Source: Labia minor
Taxonomy: Eukaryota > Arthropoda > Insecta > Dermaptera > Spongiphoridae
Direction: 5' to 3'
DNA length: 64,000 nucleotides
NCBI GenBank assembly: GCA_963082975.1
Contig: OY720345.1
Location: 12,736,491 to 12,800,490 of the forward strand
Shown here: one piece after another, positions 23,441 through 36,204 of the stretch
How positions within the stretch are numbered: position 1 is the stretch's first letter
How the letters are laid out: each line of letters opens with the position of its first letter
Position numbers and translations under genes: made by a program
Notes under the pieces: model-generated
The model's input: the letters and a program-made list of their open reading frames with translations, nothing else
Told to the model about the DNA's origin: nothing
The model's database searches: none

Positions 23441-24548
23441 TTATTGCAATTCATCTTTTTAGTTATTATACTCTTATTTATTTATTAATTAAAAAAATTA
23501 TGTGATGCATAAACTATCTTAACCTAGCATCTTCTTTATTTATAAACTTATCATGGTAGCGTTGCTAATGTATTATCGTTAATTCGATTTTCTTATAAGA
23601 ATATAAGAATCTTATAAGATTTTCTTCATTGTATTAAAAACTATGTCTATGTTAAATTTTTCAAATTGTAATTTGTATAAATACATATATTAGATGATCA
23701 TTCATTTTTATTAAATATTAAAAATTAAACTTCTTGAGGTTATATGCTCAGTCATTTAAGTTCAAGGATAAGTATGATAAAATTCAAAATTGTATACAAT
23801 AGCTTTAGAGGTAGGTATACATTATTTGTAAAACAATATGTAATAATAATTCTTAAAAATTTCAAGTTTCCTTGAAAGTGAATGAACGAAAATAAGTTAA
23901 ACATAAAAATAAAAAATAAAAATAAAAAATAAACATCATTATCAAGGATCGATGATTCCACTAAACAACAAAAATAACGCTTCACATAATTAATTTAACT
24001 ATGTAAATAATCTAAAATTAAGCACAAATAATAATAACAAACATGTTTTCTATAAAAATGAATTTGCTAGGAATATTGAGAAGGATAAGAAATTTGTTCT
24101 CATAAAATTTAAATGGATATAAGATAGAAAATAGAAAGTTGGAGGTATTTTGAGATATGAAGTTTTGAAGGAATATAGTTGTTTCTAACAAGAACTTTTG
24201 TGTTTTCAATAACAATTGATAAATAAAGAAAATTTTATCATTTTTAACAAGTAATTTTTATTATTAAACAAGAAAGTTCTATTTTGTAAAAAAAATACTT
24301 ATTATTTAATTATTTCAGTATAAGTTATAAATTTTTGCAACCATCAACTTTATTATAGATATACTTATCGTATATGATATATTTTTTAATTTAAAAATTG
24401 TTTGAATTCTTTACCTTCAGATAAGGATTTTAAATTAATAATTCTCAAATTTACATTTCTAAATATCTATATTTATTAATATATACAAATATATTCCAAA
24501 ACAATGTTTAGGTTATTTACCTTTTATGTATTCATTTTTCTGAACATA
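23441..24548. other. AT-rich intergenic, nothing recognised
   Basis: No coding exon or repeat end that I can support. Confidence 0.4.
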
Positions 24549-25442
24549 CAAGGTTTGTTCATTTTGAATTATTTCGAAAAGTATTTATTTAAACCTCAAT
24601 ATCCATTTTGTCCCCTTCAAATTAATTTCCCTCAGATATAATGCATTTATGCCAGTGCTTCTTCCAATCGTCAAATCACTTCTGAAATACGCTTTTTGGG
24701 ATGGCTATCAGCTCGTTCTTCCATTTTTTTGTTGCAAAACGCCTTCCTTTCATTGGAGTTTTGGGAATAGGGAAAAATCGCAGGGAGCCAAATCTGGTGA
24801 AACGGTGGTTGAGGCATGATTACGGTGTTGTTGTTTTTGGCCAAAAAATCACCAACAAGCAATGATGTGTGAGCTGGTGCATTATCGTATTATCATGATG
24901 CAGAATCCAAGATTTGTTTTTTCACAATTCCGATCGTTTGAGCCGTATTGATTAACGCAAATTGTTGCATAACTTCCTTGTAGTATTCCTTATTAACAGT
25001 ACCACCTGCTGGCAAAAACTCAAGATGCACCACGTCATTGTAGTCGAAGAAAACTGACCAAAATCTTCACATTTGATAGAACTTGCGTGCTTTTTTCGGT
25101 CGCTTGTACCACTTATAAACATTTTTTTGAGACAAATTAGACTCGCCGAATGCCACAGTCAACATTTCAAGTGCATTGGAGCACTTTATTGCATTTTTAA
25201 TGCAAAATTTAATACAGATTCTTTGTTCTATTTTTTTTTAAGTGAAAAATCAAAGAACACACAAAAACGTGACTAACCTTTTAAGTTGTCAAAAACAGAC
25301 TACTAATCCAAAATGGTTGATAATGTCAAAATATTAGAAACATATTTGTACCAAGATAACAAAAAAAAAAAAACAATTCGATAATCGAATGTACCCAACT
25401 CGCGAAAATTCAAAATTCACCTTTTCTTTTGAACCGACCTCG
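24549..25442 (-). mobile_element. mariner element, decayed, with both ends
   Basis: The left end CAAGGTTTGTTCATTTTGAA and right end (complement CGAGGTCGGTTCAAAAG) are imperfect inverted repeats flanked by TA (24547-24548 and 25443-25444). About 894 bp, shorter than the usual 1.3 kb, with a deleted transposase on the minus strand. Confidence 0.82.
24610..25070 (-). pseudogene. mariner transposase fragment
   Basis: The minus strand gives FDYNDVVHLEFLPAGGTVNK and EYYKEVMQQFALI (first catalytic region), then a frameshifted SLLVGDFLAKNNNTV and IMPQPPFHQIW (second and third catalytic region), with several stops. The order matches mariner DD34D proteins. The N-terminal helix-turn-helix part is missing. 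Confidence 0.85.
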
Positions 25443-25946
25443 TAAACCTATATCTATATTTATTAATATTTCTAAGTTGACATAGCAATAATTAGATCAA
25501 AATATATAAATAATTTTTATAATAATCAAAAAATTTTCTAAATATTTTTTTAAGTGTAGTTTGGAATGTTCTCTTTTAAATTAAATTTAAACGACCATGA
25601 GACTATTTGTATTATGCAAGAGATGAGATTAAACACATCATCTAATGCAAATATCCGGAATACTTCAAAAATCCAAGTAGAATCTTAATGTGCGATTCTT
25701 TAATAATAAATTAAAAAAACATTTTAATTTCCTTGTGTTTTTTTACCTTGAAATAAGAAATAAGAAATATTTCAAATCTCATATTCATATATATATATAC
25801 TAAATATATATACTAAATAATTTAGTTGTTTTTTTAATTTTAAGAAATTTATAAGATGAAAATGTCAATTTTATTTTATAATATTAATAATAATTAATCT
25901 ATGTAAATTAATGATTATAGTGCGATAACTATTTTAGATATTAAGT
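25443..25946. other. AT-rich intergenic, nothing recognised
   Basis: Low-complexity DNA between the mariner relic and a family C repeat. Confidence 0.4.
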
Positions 25947-26764
25947 ACCTGATTCACCGAGCCGCGGCTCGGTACTTTAAAAAAATGATTCCTTATGAAC
26001 TATGAATATTTAAGATTAAGATTATTATTTAATTTAAATTAAATCAACGACAAAATATATGAAACAATTTCAAATAATTTAAAAGAACATAATTTAAAAA
26101 CAAATAGGCATAAAACATACAGCCCTTAAACGTACAAATTAATACATTGAAAGACAGAAAATGGCCTGTAGATATAGCATAATATATATTTCATAATTGT
26201 ATTACAAAATATTATTTAAATAAAATTAAAAACATTTATTTTAATAATAATATTTGTATTTAAGGAAGCGCTGTCCGACATTTCTTTTTATTATTAAAAT
26301 TCCTATTTTGAATTAAGAAAAAACTAACAAAGATGATTTTTCTCGAGGCCAGTGGCGTACCGTGAGGTTCTTGCGCCTGGGGGCAACTGAGAAATTAGCG
26401 CCCCCTTTCTTATATATATAATTAATTTAATTTTTTTTTAAAGAATATCAATGACGAATAACGAAACAGGTTTATATGATTTTAATAATAATATTTATTG
26501 ACTTAAACAAAATACAGTTTAACTTTAAATATTAATTTTTCTTTTGTTCCAAATTGGCTTCCCTAATTTTGCGCCCCCTAAATTTGGCGCCCGGGGACAT
26601 ATGTCCCCCCTGCCCCTCCCCCTAGTTACGCCACTGCTCGAGGCTAAAACCTAAACAGATTGATTTTTCTTTATAAATATTATTTATGGTGTGAATTTCA
26701 AAAAAATCCTTCGAGCGGTTTAATATTTCAAAAATACTATATATATACAATTTTTGCTAGCATA
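25947..26764. repeat. Family C repeat copy 1, split by a hAT MITE
   Basis: It begins with a perfect palindrome ACCGAGCCGCGGCTCGGT (about 25957-25974) and continues ACTTTAAAAAAATGATTCC, then TATGAACTATGAATATTTAA. After the MITE at 26350-26636 it resumes with GATTGATTTTTC and TCGAGCGGTTTAATATTTC. A second copy (29215-30135) has the same order. No coding capacity; class unknown. Confidence 0.75.
26350..26636. mobile_element. hAT MITE, 287 bp, TSD CTCGAGGC
   Basis: Ends CAGTGGCGTACC and GTTACGCCACTG, with identical 8-bp flanks CTCGAGGC (26342-26349 and 26637-26644). GCGCCCCC/GGGGGC-rich ends, no coding sequence. Inserted in a family C repeat. Confidence 0.94.
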
Positions 26765-27555
26765 ATAAGATAAGAATTATTATCAAATATAAATATTATA
26801 TTATTATTATATTATTATTCGTATATATATATATGTATATATAGTTTTAGCAACGAATAAAAAAGGGTCAAGGTTAATTTCTTTACATAAAAACTCGATT
26901 ATAATATTATATTCAATTTTATTATTATTTACTTATTGTACGTTAAATATGCATTATAAAAAATATTAAATTTCAGAAATAAATAAATAAATACATAAAT
27001 TGTATAATTTAAAATATTATTAAATATATATAATCTATTAAATAATATATATTCTTCATTCTCTTCTCAATTTCCTCTTCTCACTCATATCAATCCCTAA
27101 AGAAATATCTATAACAGTTTATTTATTTATAAATATACCTATTTCTCTATTTCACATTTCCAATTTATTCTATTTATAAATATCATTACAATATATTATA
27201 ATTTAACATTATTCATCTTAAGAAAAGATACCCATTCACAGTCAGAGATACCATCTACGAAGATTAGAAATATTGGATGATCTTCTTAACCTTTACCTTT
27301 ATTTTCTTGCTCTCTTATTTCATATAGTTTCTCAATTTTGGTCAGGTGTGCTGGATAAACCTCGTATAAAAATACAGAAAGGAAAATTCTCTTATCAATT
27401 CAAAAGATCGAACATGCTCTCTACCCACCACACTACTCCAGGGCCTTTTTTTTTTTGTTTTTTATATGTCATAAATATTATAGTTTCCAAATATATATTA
27501 GTCTTAATTAGTAAACATGATTTAATTTTATCAAAAACAAAAACAAAAATTTTGA
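26765..27555. other. AT-rich intergenic, nothing recognised
   Basis: No supported gene. Open frames here lack any family pattern. Confidence 0.4.
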
Positions 27556-27557
27556 TA

Positions 27558-27989
27558 CGAGGGTGGGGTGAAAAGTTTCCGGCCTGACCAAGAAAAACAA
27601 TATTTTTAAATTTTTTTTGCTATATTTTTCAACATAATCTCCATCAACACTGATACATTTCTCATAACGGTGTTCTAATTAATTTAATTAATTAATTTAA
27701 GTCTCATCAACAGTTATGAATCGACGCAAAAATTCGTTTGGATTACCTCTACATCGAAAATTGTCGGTAGAAATGGTTTTTCGAAGCAGTTTTTGGTTTA
27801 ACGTTAGTGAACGCGGCACCCACGTAACAAACAGCTTTCCATATTCAAATTGTTGTGCAAAGTATTTCGCACTCATTCAGCTGACATCGTACGGGTCTCA
27901 GCTATCTTGAATGTTGAAAAATAAAGCAAAAAAATATTTAAAAACATCGTTTTTCTTGGTCAGGCCGGAAACTTTTCACCCCACTCTCG
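27558..27989 (-). mobile_element. mariner-derived MITE copy 1
   Basis: Terminal repeats of about 40 bp beginning CGAGGGTGGGGTGAAAAGTT, flanked by TA (27556-27557, 27990-27991). The minus strand still encodes scraps of a mariner transposase (KTASKN and NEFLRRFI), so this is an internal-deletion derivative (432 bp). A related copy is at 41833-42287 and a lone right end at 28292-28340. Confidence 0.9.
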
Positions 27990-28291
27990 TATATATATAT
28001 ACATTGTATAATTTAATAATTTATTATATAATTAAAATTAATAATTTAATAATTTTATATTGTAAAATTTATGTGTCGAATAAAAATGAAATAACAAACA
28101 TATAATAAGTAGTGGAATAGTTATGCTTCTATCGTTAAAAATTGAGTTTAAAATCGAGAAGAGAAAAAGGTGGAGGGGGGGGCGTGCACCTGTGTCGAAT
28201 ATATGAAGAAAGGTTTGTGAGAATTTTATTTATAAGGATTTGATATGGGAAATACAAAGTGGAGATAATATAAAGATAGATTGTGAGAGAA

Positions 28292-28340
28292 AAAACATCG
28301 TTTTTCTTGGTCAGGCCGGAAACTTTTCACCCCACCCTCG
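28292..28340. mobile_element. Lone terminal repeat of the mariner MITE
   Basis: Starts AACATCGTTTTTCTTGGTCA and ends CACCCCACCCTCG before TA. Identical in layout to the right end of the element at 27558, but no body or left end precedes it. Confidence 0.8.
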
Positions 28341-28488
28341 TACATTTCCACTTATTATTATATTAAATTATTATTGTATGTTCCACCCTAGTCTATAAAT
28401 ATGTTCCACTCATAATACTATTATACTCAAATTAATTTTAAAATTAATATCAATTTATATTATTTATTGGTGCTTTTATACTATATAT

Positions 28489-28693
28489 CAGTGTTTCCCA
28501 ACGTGGGGTCCACGCCCCACGCCCATAGAGTGGCAATTCGAAAACTCAACACGAGTTTAATATTAAAATTAATTAATTTAATATTCAACACCTTTTTAAT
28601 ATTAAAAAATTTTTATATGTTACATAGGGGGGGGCATAAGAATTTTAGAAGGGCTTAGACGGGGCAAGGCACAAAAAAGGTTGGGAAACACTC
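28489..28693. mobile_element. hAT MITE, 205 bp, TSD CTATATAT
   Basis: Ends CAGTGTTTCCCAAC and GTTGGGAAACACTC, flanked by CTATATAT (28481-28488, 28694-28701). The target is low complexity, but the paired ends support the call. Related by its ends to the MITE at 18403. Confidence 0.85.
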
Positions 28694-28809
28694 CTATATA
28701 TAGTATATAAATGATTAATAAGTGTTTATGAATATATCCTCCACAAATTAATTGTATTGTATATACCTATATATAAATTATGATAAATTATTTTAGGGTA
28801 ATTTTTACG

Positions 28810-29095
28810 TTTTATTGTGAGATTAGAGTCTCAATGTTTTGGCGGCCATTTTCAAGAGAGTTAGAAAATGGAAATTTTGTGATTCAGGATGATAGCCTGA
28901 GTGAACATGAGTCATAAGGGGATTTTTACATAAATCTAAACTAACATATATATCTAGGATGTATTGTTGAGGTGCACACGTATTGCGTATGAGTGAAGAC
29001 CAGCTGATGAAAAAGGTATACGACAAAAAAAAAACTCAGACGGGCAAAGAGGATGGAACCATCCAAAAAAGCGATAGGAAGAAGAAGAATAATGA
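28810..29095 (+). repeat. Possible LINE tail fragment
   Basis: The plus strand reads MSEDQLMKKVYDKK near 28988, which faintly recalls the SEDRL-type C-terminal tails of endonuclease-reverse transcriptases. The rest is not alignable by eye. Confidence 0.3.
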
Positions 29096-29214
29096 TAAGA
29101 AAGAGTATTTAAAAATTAATTAATATATTTTAAATTACACCTTTATAAATAGTATTTGGTTCACCGAGCCGCTTGGTCATTAAAAAAAATTATTCCTTAT
29201 TATCGGGTTTGGTT

Positions 29215-30135
29215 GGTAATATTAATACCTGATTCACCGAGCCGCCGCTCGGTACTTTAAAATTAGCTGGAGTGTCTCCACTCGACTATCTCGCAATTTG
29301 AATTGGATTAAATAACATAATATATTATATTTAAATTAAATTTAATTAATTATAAATTATAAATAATAAATATTAAACCAGCGCATGTTTGGCTTTTTGT
29401 TGATGGCACCACGTCACGTGTTGGCGCGTGAGATTTGCAGTGTTAAAAAATTAATTCTGGTAATTTCAGCGAATCAATCAAGCTGAAATTCTATATATAG
29501 CAGTTTTATACAATTATTAATCATGTGAAAAATTATCAAACATATATCTTTATTTTTACGGTCACTTTAGAGGAAAAAAAATCAAAACGTTGTAGGTAAT
29601 GACCCTCTTCCGGTTGAGCTACATTTCTCAAAAGTTGATAGAAAACTATGAATTTTGAATAATGCCCATGTACCAAATTTCATCATTCTAGCTCAAACCG
29701 TTTTTGCGTAATCTTGCCTACATACATACACACACACATACACACACACATACACACACACATACACACACACAGACATTTTTCTCAACCTTAGTGAAAA
29801 TGATTCAGGAACCTTCAAAACGTATAAAAACATCAAAATCTCAACATCGAAAATTTTCGTGATCGCAATACTATCTCTGGCGAGATAGTAAAAATTATTC
29901 CTTATGAACTATGAATATTTAAGATTAAGATTATTATTTAAAATAAATGAAACAATTTCAAATAATTTAAAAGAACATAAATTAAAAAAAAATGTATTAA
30001 TGCTCTGAAAGACAGAAAACCCAGACAGATCGATTTTTCTTTACAAATATTATTTTTTGGTGTGAATTTCTTCGAGCGTTATAATATTTCAAAAATACAA
30101 ATAAACATATATATATATTTACAATTACTGTTAGT
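29215..30135. repeat. Family C repeat copy 2, split by a family B repeat
   Basis: Left part 29215-29266 carries ACCGAGCCGCCGCTCGGT; the right part resumes at about 29890 with AAAATTATTCCTTATGAACT and continues to GTTATAATATTTCAAAAATA. The interruption is a complete family B repeat. A short extra family C piece (GGTTCACCGAGCCGCTTGGT) lies at 29158-29215. Confidence 0.75.
29267..29889 (-). repeat. Family B repeat copy 2 (HINE-like), complete
   Basis: On the minus strand it runs from ACTATCTCGCCAGAGATAGT (an 8-bp-stem hairpin at the 5' end) through a CA/TG microsatellite (29726-29776) to GCGAGATAGTCGAGTGGAGA and the 3' hairpin GAGTG-GAGA-CACTC. Its insertion into a family C repeat fixes both boundaries. 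623 bp. Confidence 0.8.
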
Positions 30136-30217
30136 TTAATAGGATAATATAAGATATAAAACAAAAACAAATTGTTTATGTAAATAATGTTTTTTTATCA
30201 TATTTAAATGTAAAAAA

Positions 30218-30785
30218 TCCACTCGACTATCTCGCAAATTTGAATTGGATTAATTAACATATATTATATTTAAATTAAATTTAATAAATTATAAAAGAAA
30301 AATTAATAAATAATATTAATTAAATCAGTGCATGTTTGGCTCTTTGTTGATGGCACCACAGTGAGATTTGCAGTGTTAAAAAATTAATTCCGGTACTTTC
30401 AGCGATTCAATCAAGCTGAAATTCTATATATAACAGTTTTATACAATTTTTAATCATATGAAAAACTATCAAACATATCTTTATTTTTACGGTCAGTTTA
30501 GAAGTAAAAAATTCAAAACGTTGTAGGTAATGACCCTCTTCCGGTTGAGGTACATTTCTCAAAAGTTGATGGAAAAATATGAATTTTGATTAATGCCCGT
30601 ATACCGAATTTCATTATTCTAGCTCAAACCGTTTTTGCGTAAACTTGGTTACATACATACACAGAGACAGACATTTTTCTCAACCTTAGTGAAAATGATT
30701 CAGGAACCTTCAAAACGTATAAAAACATCAAAATCTTAACATCGAAAATTTTCGTGATCGCAATACTATCTCTGGCGTGATAGTA
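30218..30785 (-). repeat. Family B repeat copy 3
   Basis: Same order as copy 2 but lacking the outermost hairpin arm (starts CCACTCGACTATCTCGC) and with the CACGTCACGTG segment deleted. The microsatellite has shrunk to CACAGAGACAGAC. Confidence 0.75.
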
Positions 30786-32390
30786 AAAATGAAAGATTTT
30801 TATCCTTTTATATTTTTGTCTTTATATTCCGTTATATATTCAATTATATACTTATTTAAACAAACTTACAATCAAGGAAAAAAACTACCATTATTATTTG
30901 TGAATGAATTCTGGTTAACCACAAATTATTAAGATCTTTATTAAAATGATTCAATTATACGGAAAAGAAAAAACAAAACATGAAAGATTAACTAATATTT
31001 TTGTATACACACCACAGCACAGTTATAATATAAATATAAATTATTAATTAAAGTTATTAGAAGCAAATTAAATCATAATCATAGATTAAAAGATAATTAT
31101 CACTTCCTCAAATATCTATTTTCTTAAGAATTAAATTATTAAAATATTTTTTTAACCATTGCTTGTGTTTTAATTTTGCTTTCGGAACGTATGCCAATTT
31201 GAAAAGGTATTACTTACATTTATATTTGTATTTAATTTTTTTTTTTTGTAACTTGGCGAGGTTTGAAACTTAATCCTCAAGATTAGCTAACCTATTTTAT
31301 TTTATTTGAAAATAAAAGTGTTAATATTATCTGGTAATTAATTGTTTAAATCCATGTGAATTTTTTTGATATCTAATTGCAAAAATACATAAAACAAAAC
31401 AAAACAACATTCAAAAAAATGGCAATTAATTAACAGAATATAAAATAAAAACGTTTCTTAATTAAATTTATTACATTGAAAATTATATTTTTTTTTTCTT
31501 GAAAGGTTATATTCCTACTGTATCTGTCATTAAACTTGTTATTGTTCCGCTTCCGTTTTATTTTTGTTAATTATATATTTGTATATATAAAATCATATTA
31601 TATAATACGATAATATAATAATATAGTAAAGATATACTTTTAAGTTGTGACTTTTTATATGATAATAATTTATTGTCATTTATAATAATTGTAGATTTAT
31701 CAGTTATTACACACACCAATTGCAAACAACGGAATTTGAAATAACGAAGAATTATTCTTGGGCATATTTTAAAATAAAAATCAATTTATTTCTGATTAAA
31801 AGAAATAAAATAAAGTTTTTTTACTTTAAATTAATCATAAATCTGGTCCATGTGAATCTAGTACTAAAGTAAAGAAATTTTTTAATTTGTAAACCTAAAT
31901 TCCATTCATCTACTCGTACATAAATATAAAATTGTTAAAAATTCTTAGTGAGAGATAATTCTATTCTAAGATTAAATCAAAAGCAATTAAGACGGGGAGG
32001 GTTAGTTAATTTCTTTTTTCTTTTCTAAAATATTTACTAATCTTTAGAAGTTATAGGACACTGTCAACTTATTAAAAGAAGATGTAAGGGTTCTTAATTC
32101 GTTGTTAGTTTCTCTAACAATTCACCCAGGTCATCCATTGTCTTGTTGGATCTTTATTTCAATCTAGAAATTGATTTTGCCTAATCTATCTTTTTCCTTT
32201 GTATTATTACTTCTTTCTTTTGTAGAGTTTTTTGTATTAGTATCATTAATCAACTAAACCAACTAGTATCTCTCTCATCTAATATAATAATATATATTTA
32301 ACGAGAAGAATACCTGTTTAAAACTACCCAAGGGGCAATCCTTAGATTATGCAACAGAAACCTCTCGACTCCCACCCTCGTCTGACTTGA
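30786..32390. other. AT-rich intergenic, nothing recognised
   Basis: About 1.6 kb without a gene, RNA or repeat boundary that I can support. Confidence 0.4.
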
Positions 32391-32399
32391 ACAGAATCA

Positions 32400-33320
32400 C
32401 CGAAAGGCATTAATTCATTACCAGTCGTGGGTCTTATTTGCTGGTTATTTCAATTGATTTCCCTTTTTTTCATCATATTCTGGATGGAATTTTCTATGGT
32501 CCTCGAGTTATCTTCATTTACAACCAATAATTCTCCTAGATTTTCAGGAGAGATGGTCAGCCCAAGCAGGTGCTCTACTACATCCCTTCAGTGTTCACAT
32601 TTTGCAGAGAAAGATATTATGCTCTGCATTGTTTATCTATCTCAGCACCACAGACTAGACAATCTGCCCCACTTAATCTTTTGAAGTTATCCTGTCCAGT
32701 TAGTGTCTGTGTTAGAAAGTAATTCATTTCACCAGACTTCCTATCTATCAAATTCTTCAAATTGGGAAGTAACCTACAAGTCCAACATTCGGACGTGTCT
32801 TCATCCACCTCTCTTGCCACTTTGTGAGAAGTCTTTCTCTCGCTTTTAGACTTACTTTTACAGTTGGAGTCTCTCCTACTATCTCCGCTCTTTCCCAGGC
32901 CAGCAAGTCTATTGGTGATATGCCCGCTAACTCGCTGAGACTATGTGATATGCCATCGTCAATCTAATAGGTTGTTACATGTCTCTGGACAGACAACAAC
33001 ATATTTCTAGACAGCTTTTTAGAAATTACGTAGGCCCAAACTGACGCAGTGTAAAAGATTATCTAGTTGGGCATCAATCGGGAGAGGTTTTCAGCTAACA
33101 CGGCTGCTTTTTTGACACCATTATCACATGATGTCCAAATGGTAGACCTCTGACCACCTCTACTCCGAGTTACGTTTGTTGTCATCTGTTTTTTCCAATT
33201 TACTGGTCTGTCTTGTTTACTGCCATTTTCCACCTCTCTATTATGGCGATGATCTCTTGCATCTTCACTTCCAGTTCTTCTATTGCTTCGACTATCTTTG
33301 ATACTGTCGTCTGTAATATA
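32400..33320 (-). pseudogene. R1-clade LINE polyprotein, C-terminal part
   Basis: On the minus strand, across several frames: a thumb-like helix (VEAIEELEVKMQEIIAIIER), LGVEVVRGLPFGHHV, LAENLSRLMPN followed by IIFYTASVWA, then LAGISPIDLLAWERAE. Next come a WQERW-type stretch and KSGEMNYFLTQTLTGQDNF with the CLVCGAE zinc-knuckle-like region (32617-32820), and finally LGLTISPENLGELLVVNEDN. This order matches the C-terminal half of R1/I-group reverse transcriptases. Multiple frameshifts and stops show it is dead, and no endonuclease or polymerase core remains. Confidence 0.8.
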
Positions 33321-35157
33321 AATTCACTCCACAAACTACATTTACAACCAATTGCATGTATTCACAGAAACTAAATCATCCTTATAAATTTTTTGGTCTC
33401 CTCTCTCTTCCTTTTATATAATATATATTTAGTCCAAATTTTATAAATATTTAAATAAAACTAATATATTTATATATATAATCTTGAATATTTTTATAAT
33501 ATTATTATTTAATATTTTTTTTTTTGTAAAAATGCCTAATTAACATAATTTAACCCCAATTCAGATGAAAATCATAAACGGTGAATAGTATTATTTTTCA
33601 AGGACAGTGAATCAATGAATTGTATAAATCTAAAAAGAAAAGAAAAGAATTATAAATTTTTGCATTCTTTGTATTAAAAAAATAACTTATTAATCTATTA
33701 TCTATTTTATTTCTTAAAAGAAAGGATTAGTATACTCGAGTACATATATATAATAAATCAACAGGCTAATTTTTCTATTTTTCTCCCTATTACACCCAGT
33801 CACTAGTGACCCTTTAAATATAAAATGACCGTGACTGGGTTTTGCACATAACCTTGACTCTTCTAAGAGAGAATGGAATGTCCTGAGTTACGAAGAAAGG
33901 AAAGAAAAAAAAGATTGAAAGGAATTATAAAGAAAAAAAAATTATCAGGTAGAATTGATTCGAATTAAAGAGGAAAAACAATAATCATATTAAATCTTCA
34001 AAAAGCCACCCCTAATGATTTTTTGAACAATATAAAATTAAAAATAAATAAAAATAATCATTATAAAATAATTTTCCACTTTGGTCTGTGATCATTTTTT
34101 TTATACCTTTAAATATATTAATATTTTAATTAAGAAAAATTTTAAACCAAAGCTTTCAATAATCTTTCCAAAGTTTTTGATAATTTACACTATGTTTTCT
34201 TCTTGATTTTATTGCTAATAAATAATTTTGATTTTAATTATTTACCTTTTAAGGAACATTCATTCTTGTCTAATGGACTCATTAAATGAGAAAAAAAAGA
34301 AATAAAAATATTTTAATAAAGTACTAACATATTTTATTTAAAAAGTAGAATTTTAAGTAATGATCTCTTCTTAAGAAATTTAAATTATTATCATAATTTT
34401 GATTAATGTATAATTTTTTTTAAGGTAAAGAATATTGTAATATGAAATTAAATATATTAACGTTTTGATTATCAAAATTGGGATCATCCTCAGGGCATAC
34501 GGTCGTTGAGTTTGTTGGTCAGTGTCTTTTCTAGTTTATAAAATATTATTCTATATTATATATATCCATTACTCATTCATACACTATAGTTACAATTAAA
34601 TTGACGCTAAAAAATTTTAATTCGTTTTACTGAAAGTGGTATACAATATAATTCCTAATTGTGAAATGTGATGTCAATGGTAAATAAATTGGTAAATCAA
34701 TTTATTTTTTCGATAAGAAGACGTGTTATGTTCAAAGATAAAATAATGATTTTTCAAGAAATTGTGTGATAAATTAAATTTTTAGTCAAGGATTTCTGAA
34801 GAAACTCGACATATTTTTAGTTTGTTTCAATCGATAGCTCAGTAAAATTTTCATCAATCTTATAAAGTAGATGATGTAATAGATCAATTAAAAAATAGTT
34901 TTTCGATTCAGTAAATATAATTATGAAATAAAGAAAATATTTGAAAAATTGTGTACTATGGTTTTAATTTCAATTACAATATATAAGTTGTAAGTATATG
35001 GATTTCAAATAATTAATAAAATAAAAATGATGTACCTTTACAAATTTAAAGATGAGATTTTCTAAAATTATATCACTGTCAGGGACGTATTAATTTGATT
35101 TTTAAAAAATTTGTAATAAAGGGCACTTTCTATATGTCGGGAGTGGAGTGGAAAAAT
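33321..35157. other. AT-rich intergenic, nothing recognised
   Basis: No gene supported. A small inverted motif ACCCAGTCAC ... GTGACTGGGT lies at about 33796-33840. Confidence 0.4.
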
Positions 35158-35352
35158 TCTAAAACTCTTTATAATTATCTGTAAATATAAATTTATACTT
35201 TTTTTATCTTATACTTATATATCAGTCATTCTTAACCTTTTTTAAAAAAATTTTTTTTTTTTTTTAAATTCTAAAACTTTTTATAATTATCTGTAAATAT
35301 AAATTTATACTTTTTTTTATCTTATACTTATATATCAGTGATTCTTAACCTT
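35158..35352. repeat. Tandem duplication of about 115 bp
   Basis: The stretch from CTAAAACTCTTTATAATTAT through TTATACTTATATATCAGT to ATTCTTAACCTTTTTT occurs twice (from about 35158 and from about 35270). The duplication includes the left tip of the hAT-like element that starts at 35336. Confidence 0.8.
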
Positions 35353-36204
35353 TTTTTTACCTCGGCACACTTTTAAAGGTTTAAAAATTTGGCGGCACAG
35401 GAAGAAAAAAATAAGTGTAAAACTTTACCATATTGAAAAAAGTGGTCCCAAAAACGGTTTATTTTTTTTTTTTTTTAAAACCAAATTAAATAAGTTGACC
35501 TGTGGCCAGGTCCGAACCGACCGACGGTTTGAAATAAATTAATTTCCAGCTACAGAAACAATTTCAAATAATTTTCATATATCTATTAATGTAATAAAAA
35601 ACAGAAATGGATATAACATAAATATTTTTAATTTTATTTTATTTATAATATATAGCTGAAGTAGCCGGCGTTGCCGGCGTTACCCGAGGCTGTGACGTCA
35701 TGAAGGGCTGGGTGACGTCATATAATTTTAAATTAAGAAAAACATAATGAAGATGATTTTTCCCGAGGATAAAATCAATACATTCGTGGTGATATGTAAA
35801 AAAATCTCCTTATGTGAAATTTGGTGCGAAAATAACCCTTCACTTCTTATCGTCGATCGCTAATACTACCACTTCCGGTTTCCGGATTTGCACCAAAAGT
35901 TGATCAATTCATCCCACTGATGCATTAAGTAAATATACCAAATTTCATCAAAATCCGTTAAGCCGTTCAGGCTGTACACATCTATACGGACGGACAGACG
36001 GACGGACGGACAGACATCATGCTAAAAATACTTTTTTCTGTTAAGAAAATGCATGATTCGTGGAGATATGTAAAAATCTCCACATGTGAAATTTGGTGTG
36101 AAAACAATACCTCCCTTACTATCGTCGGTCGGTAAAAATTTATAAAAAAAAGTCGGAAATGTTTCAGAGCCTCATAACCTCGCGGCACAGTGGTTGAGAT
36201 ATGA
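35336..36204. mobile_element. hAT-like MITE split by a family A repeat
   Basis: Left end CAGTGATTCTTAACC with GGCACA/GGCGGCACAGG motifs; the right end near 36181-36200 reads CGCGGCACAGTGGTTGAGA, the complement of a typical hAT tip but eroded. No clear target duplication. The family A copy at 35489-36135 lies inside. Confidence 0.5.
35489..36135 (-). repeat. Family A repeat copy 2 (HINE/DINE-like)
   Basis: On the minus strand it runs from TTACCGACCGACGATAGTAA to GACCTGGCCACAGGTCAACT, with a GTCC/GGAC microsatellite near 35990-36015. Two full TGACGTCA motifs at 35693-35700 and 35713-35720 (starts 20 bp apart) are retained in copies 3 and 4. Non-coding. Confidence 0.8.

Noticed and set aside
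36175-36200. CGCGGCACAGTGGTTGAGAT read as part of a tRNA or SINE
   Set aside because: It matches the eroded right tip of the hAT-like MITE that starts at 35336 better than a pol III promoter.
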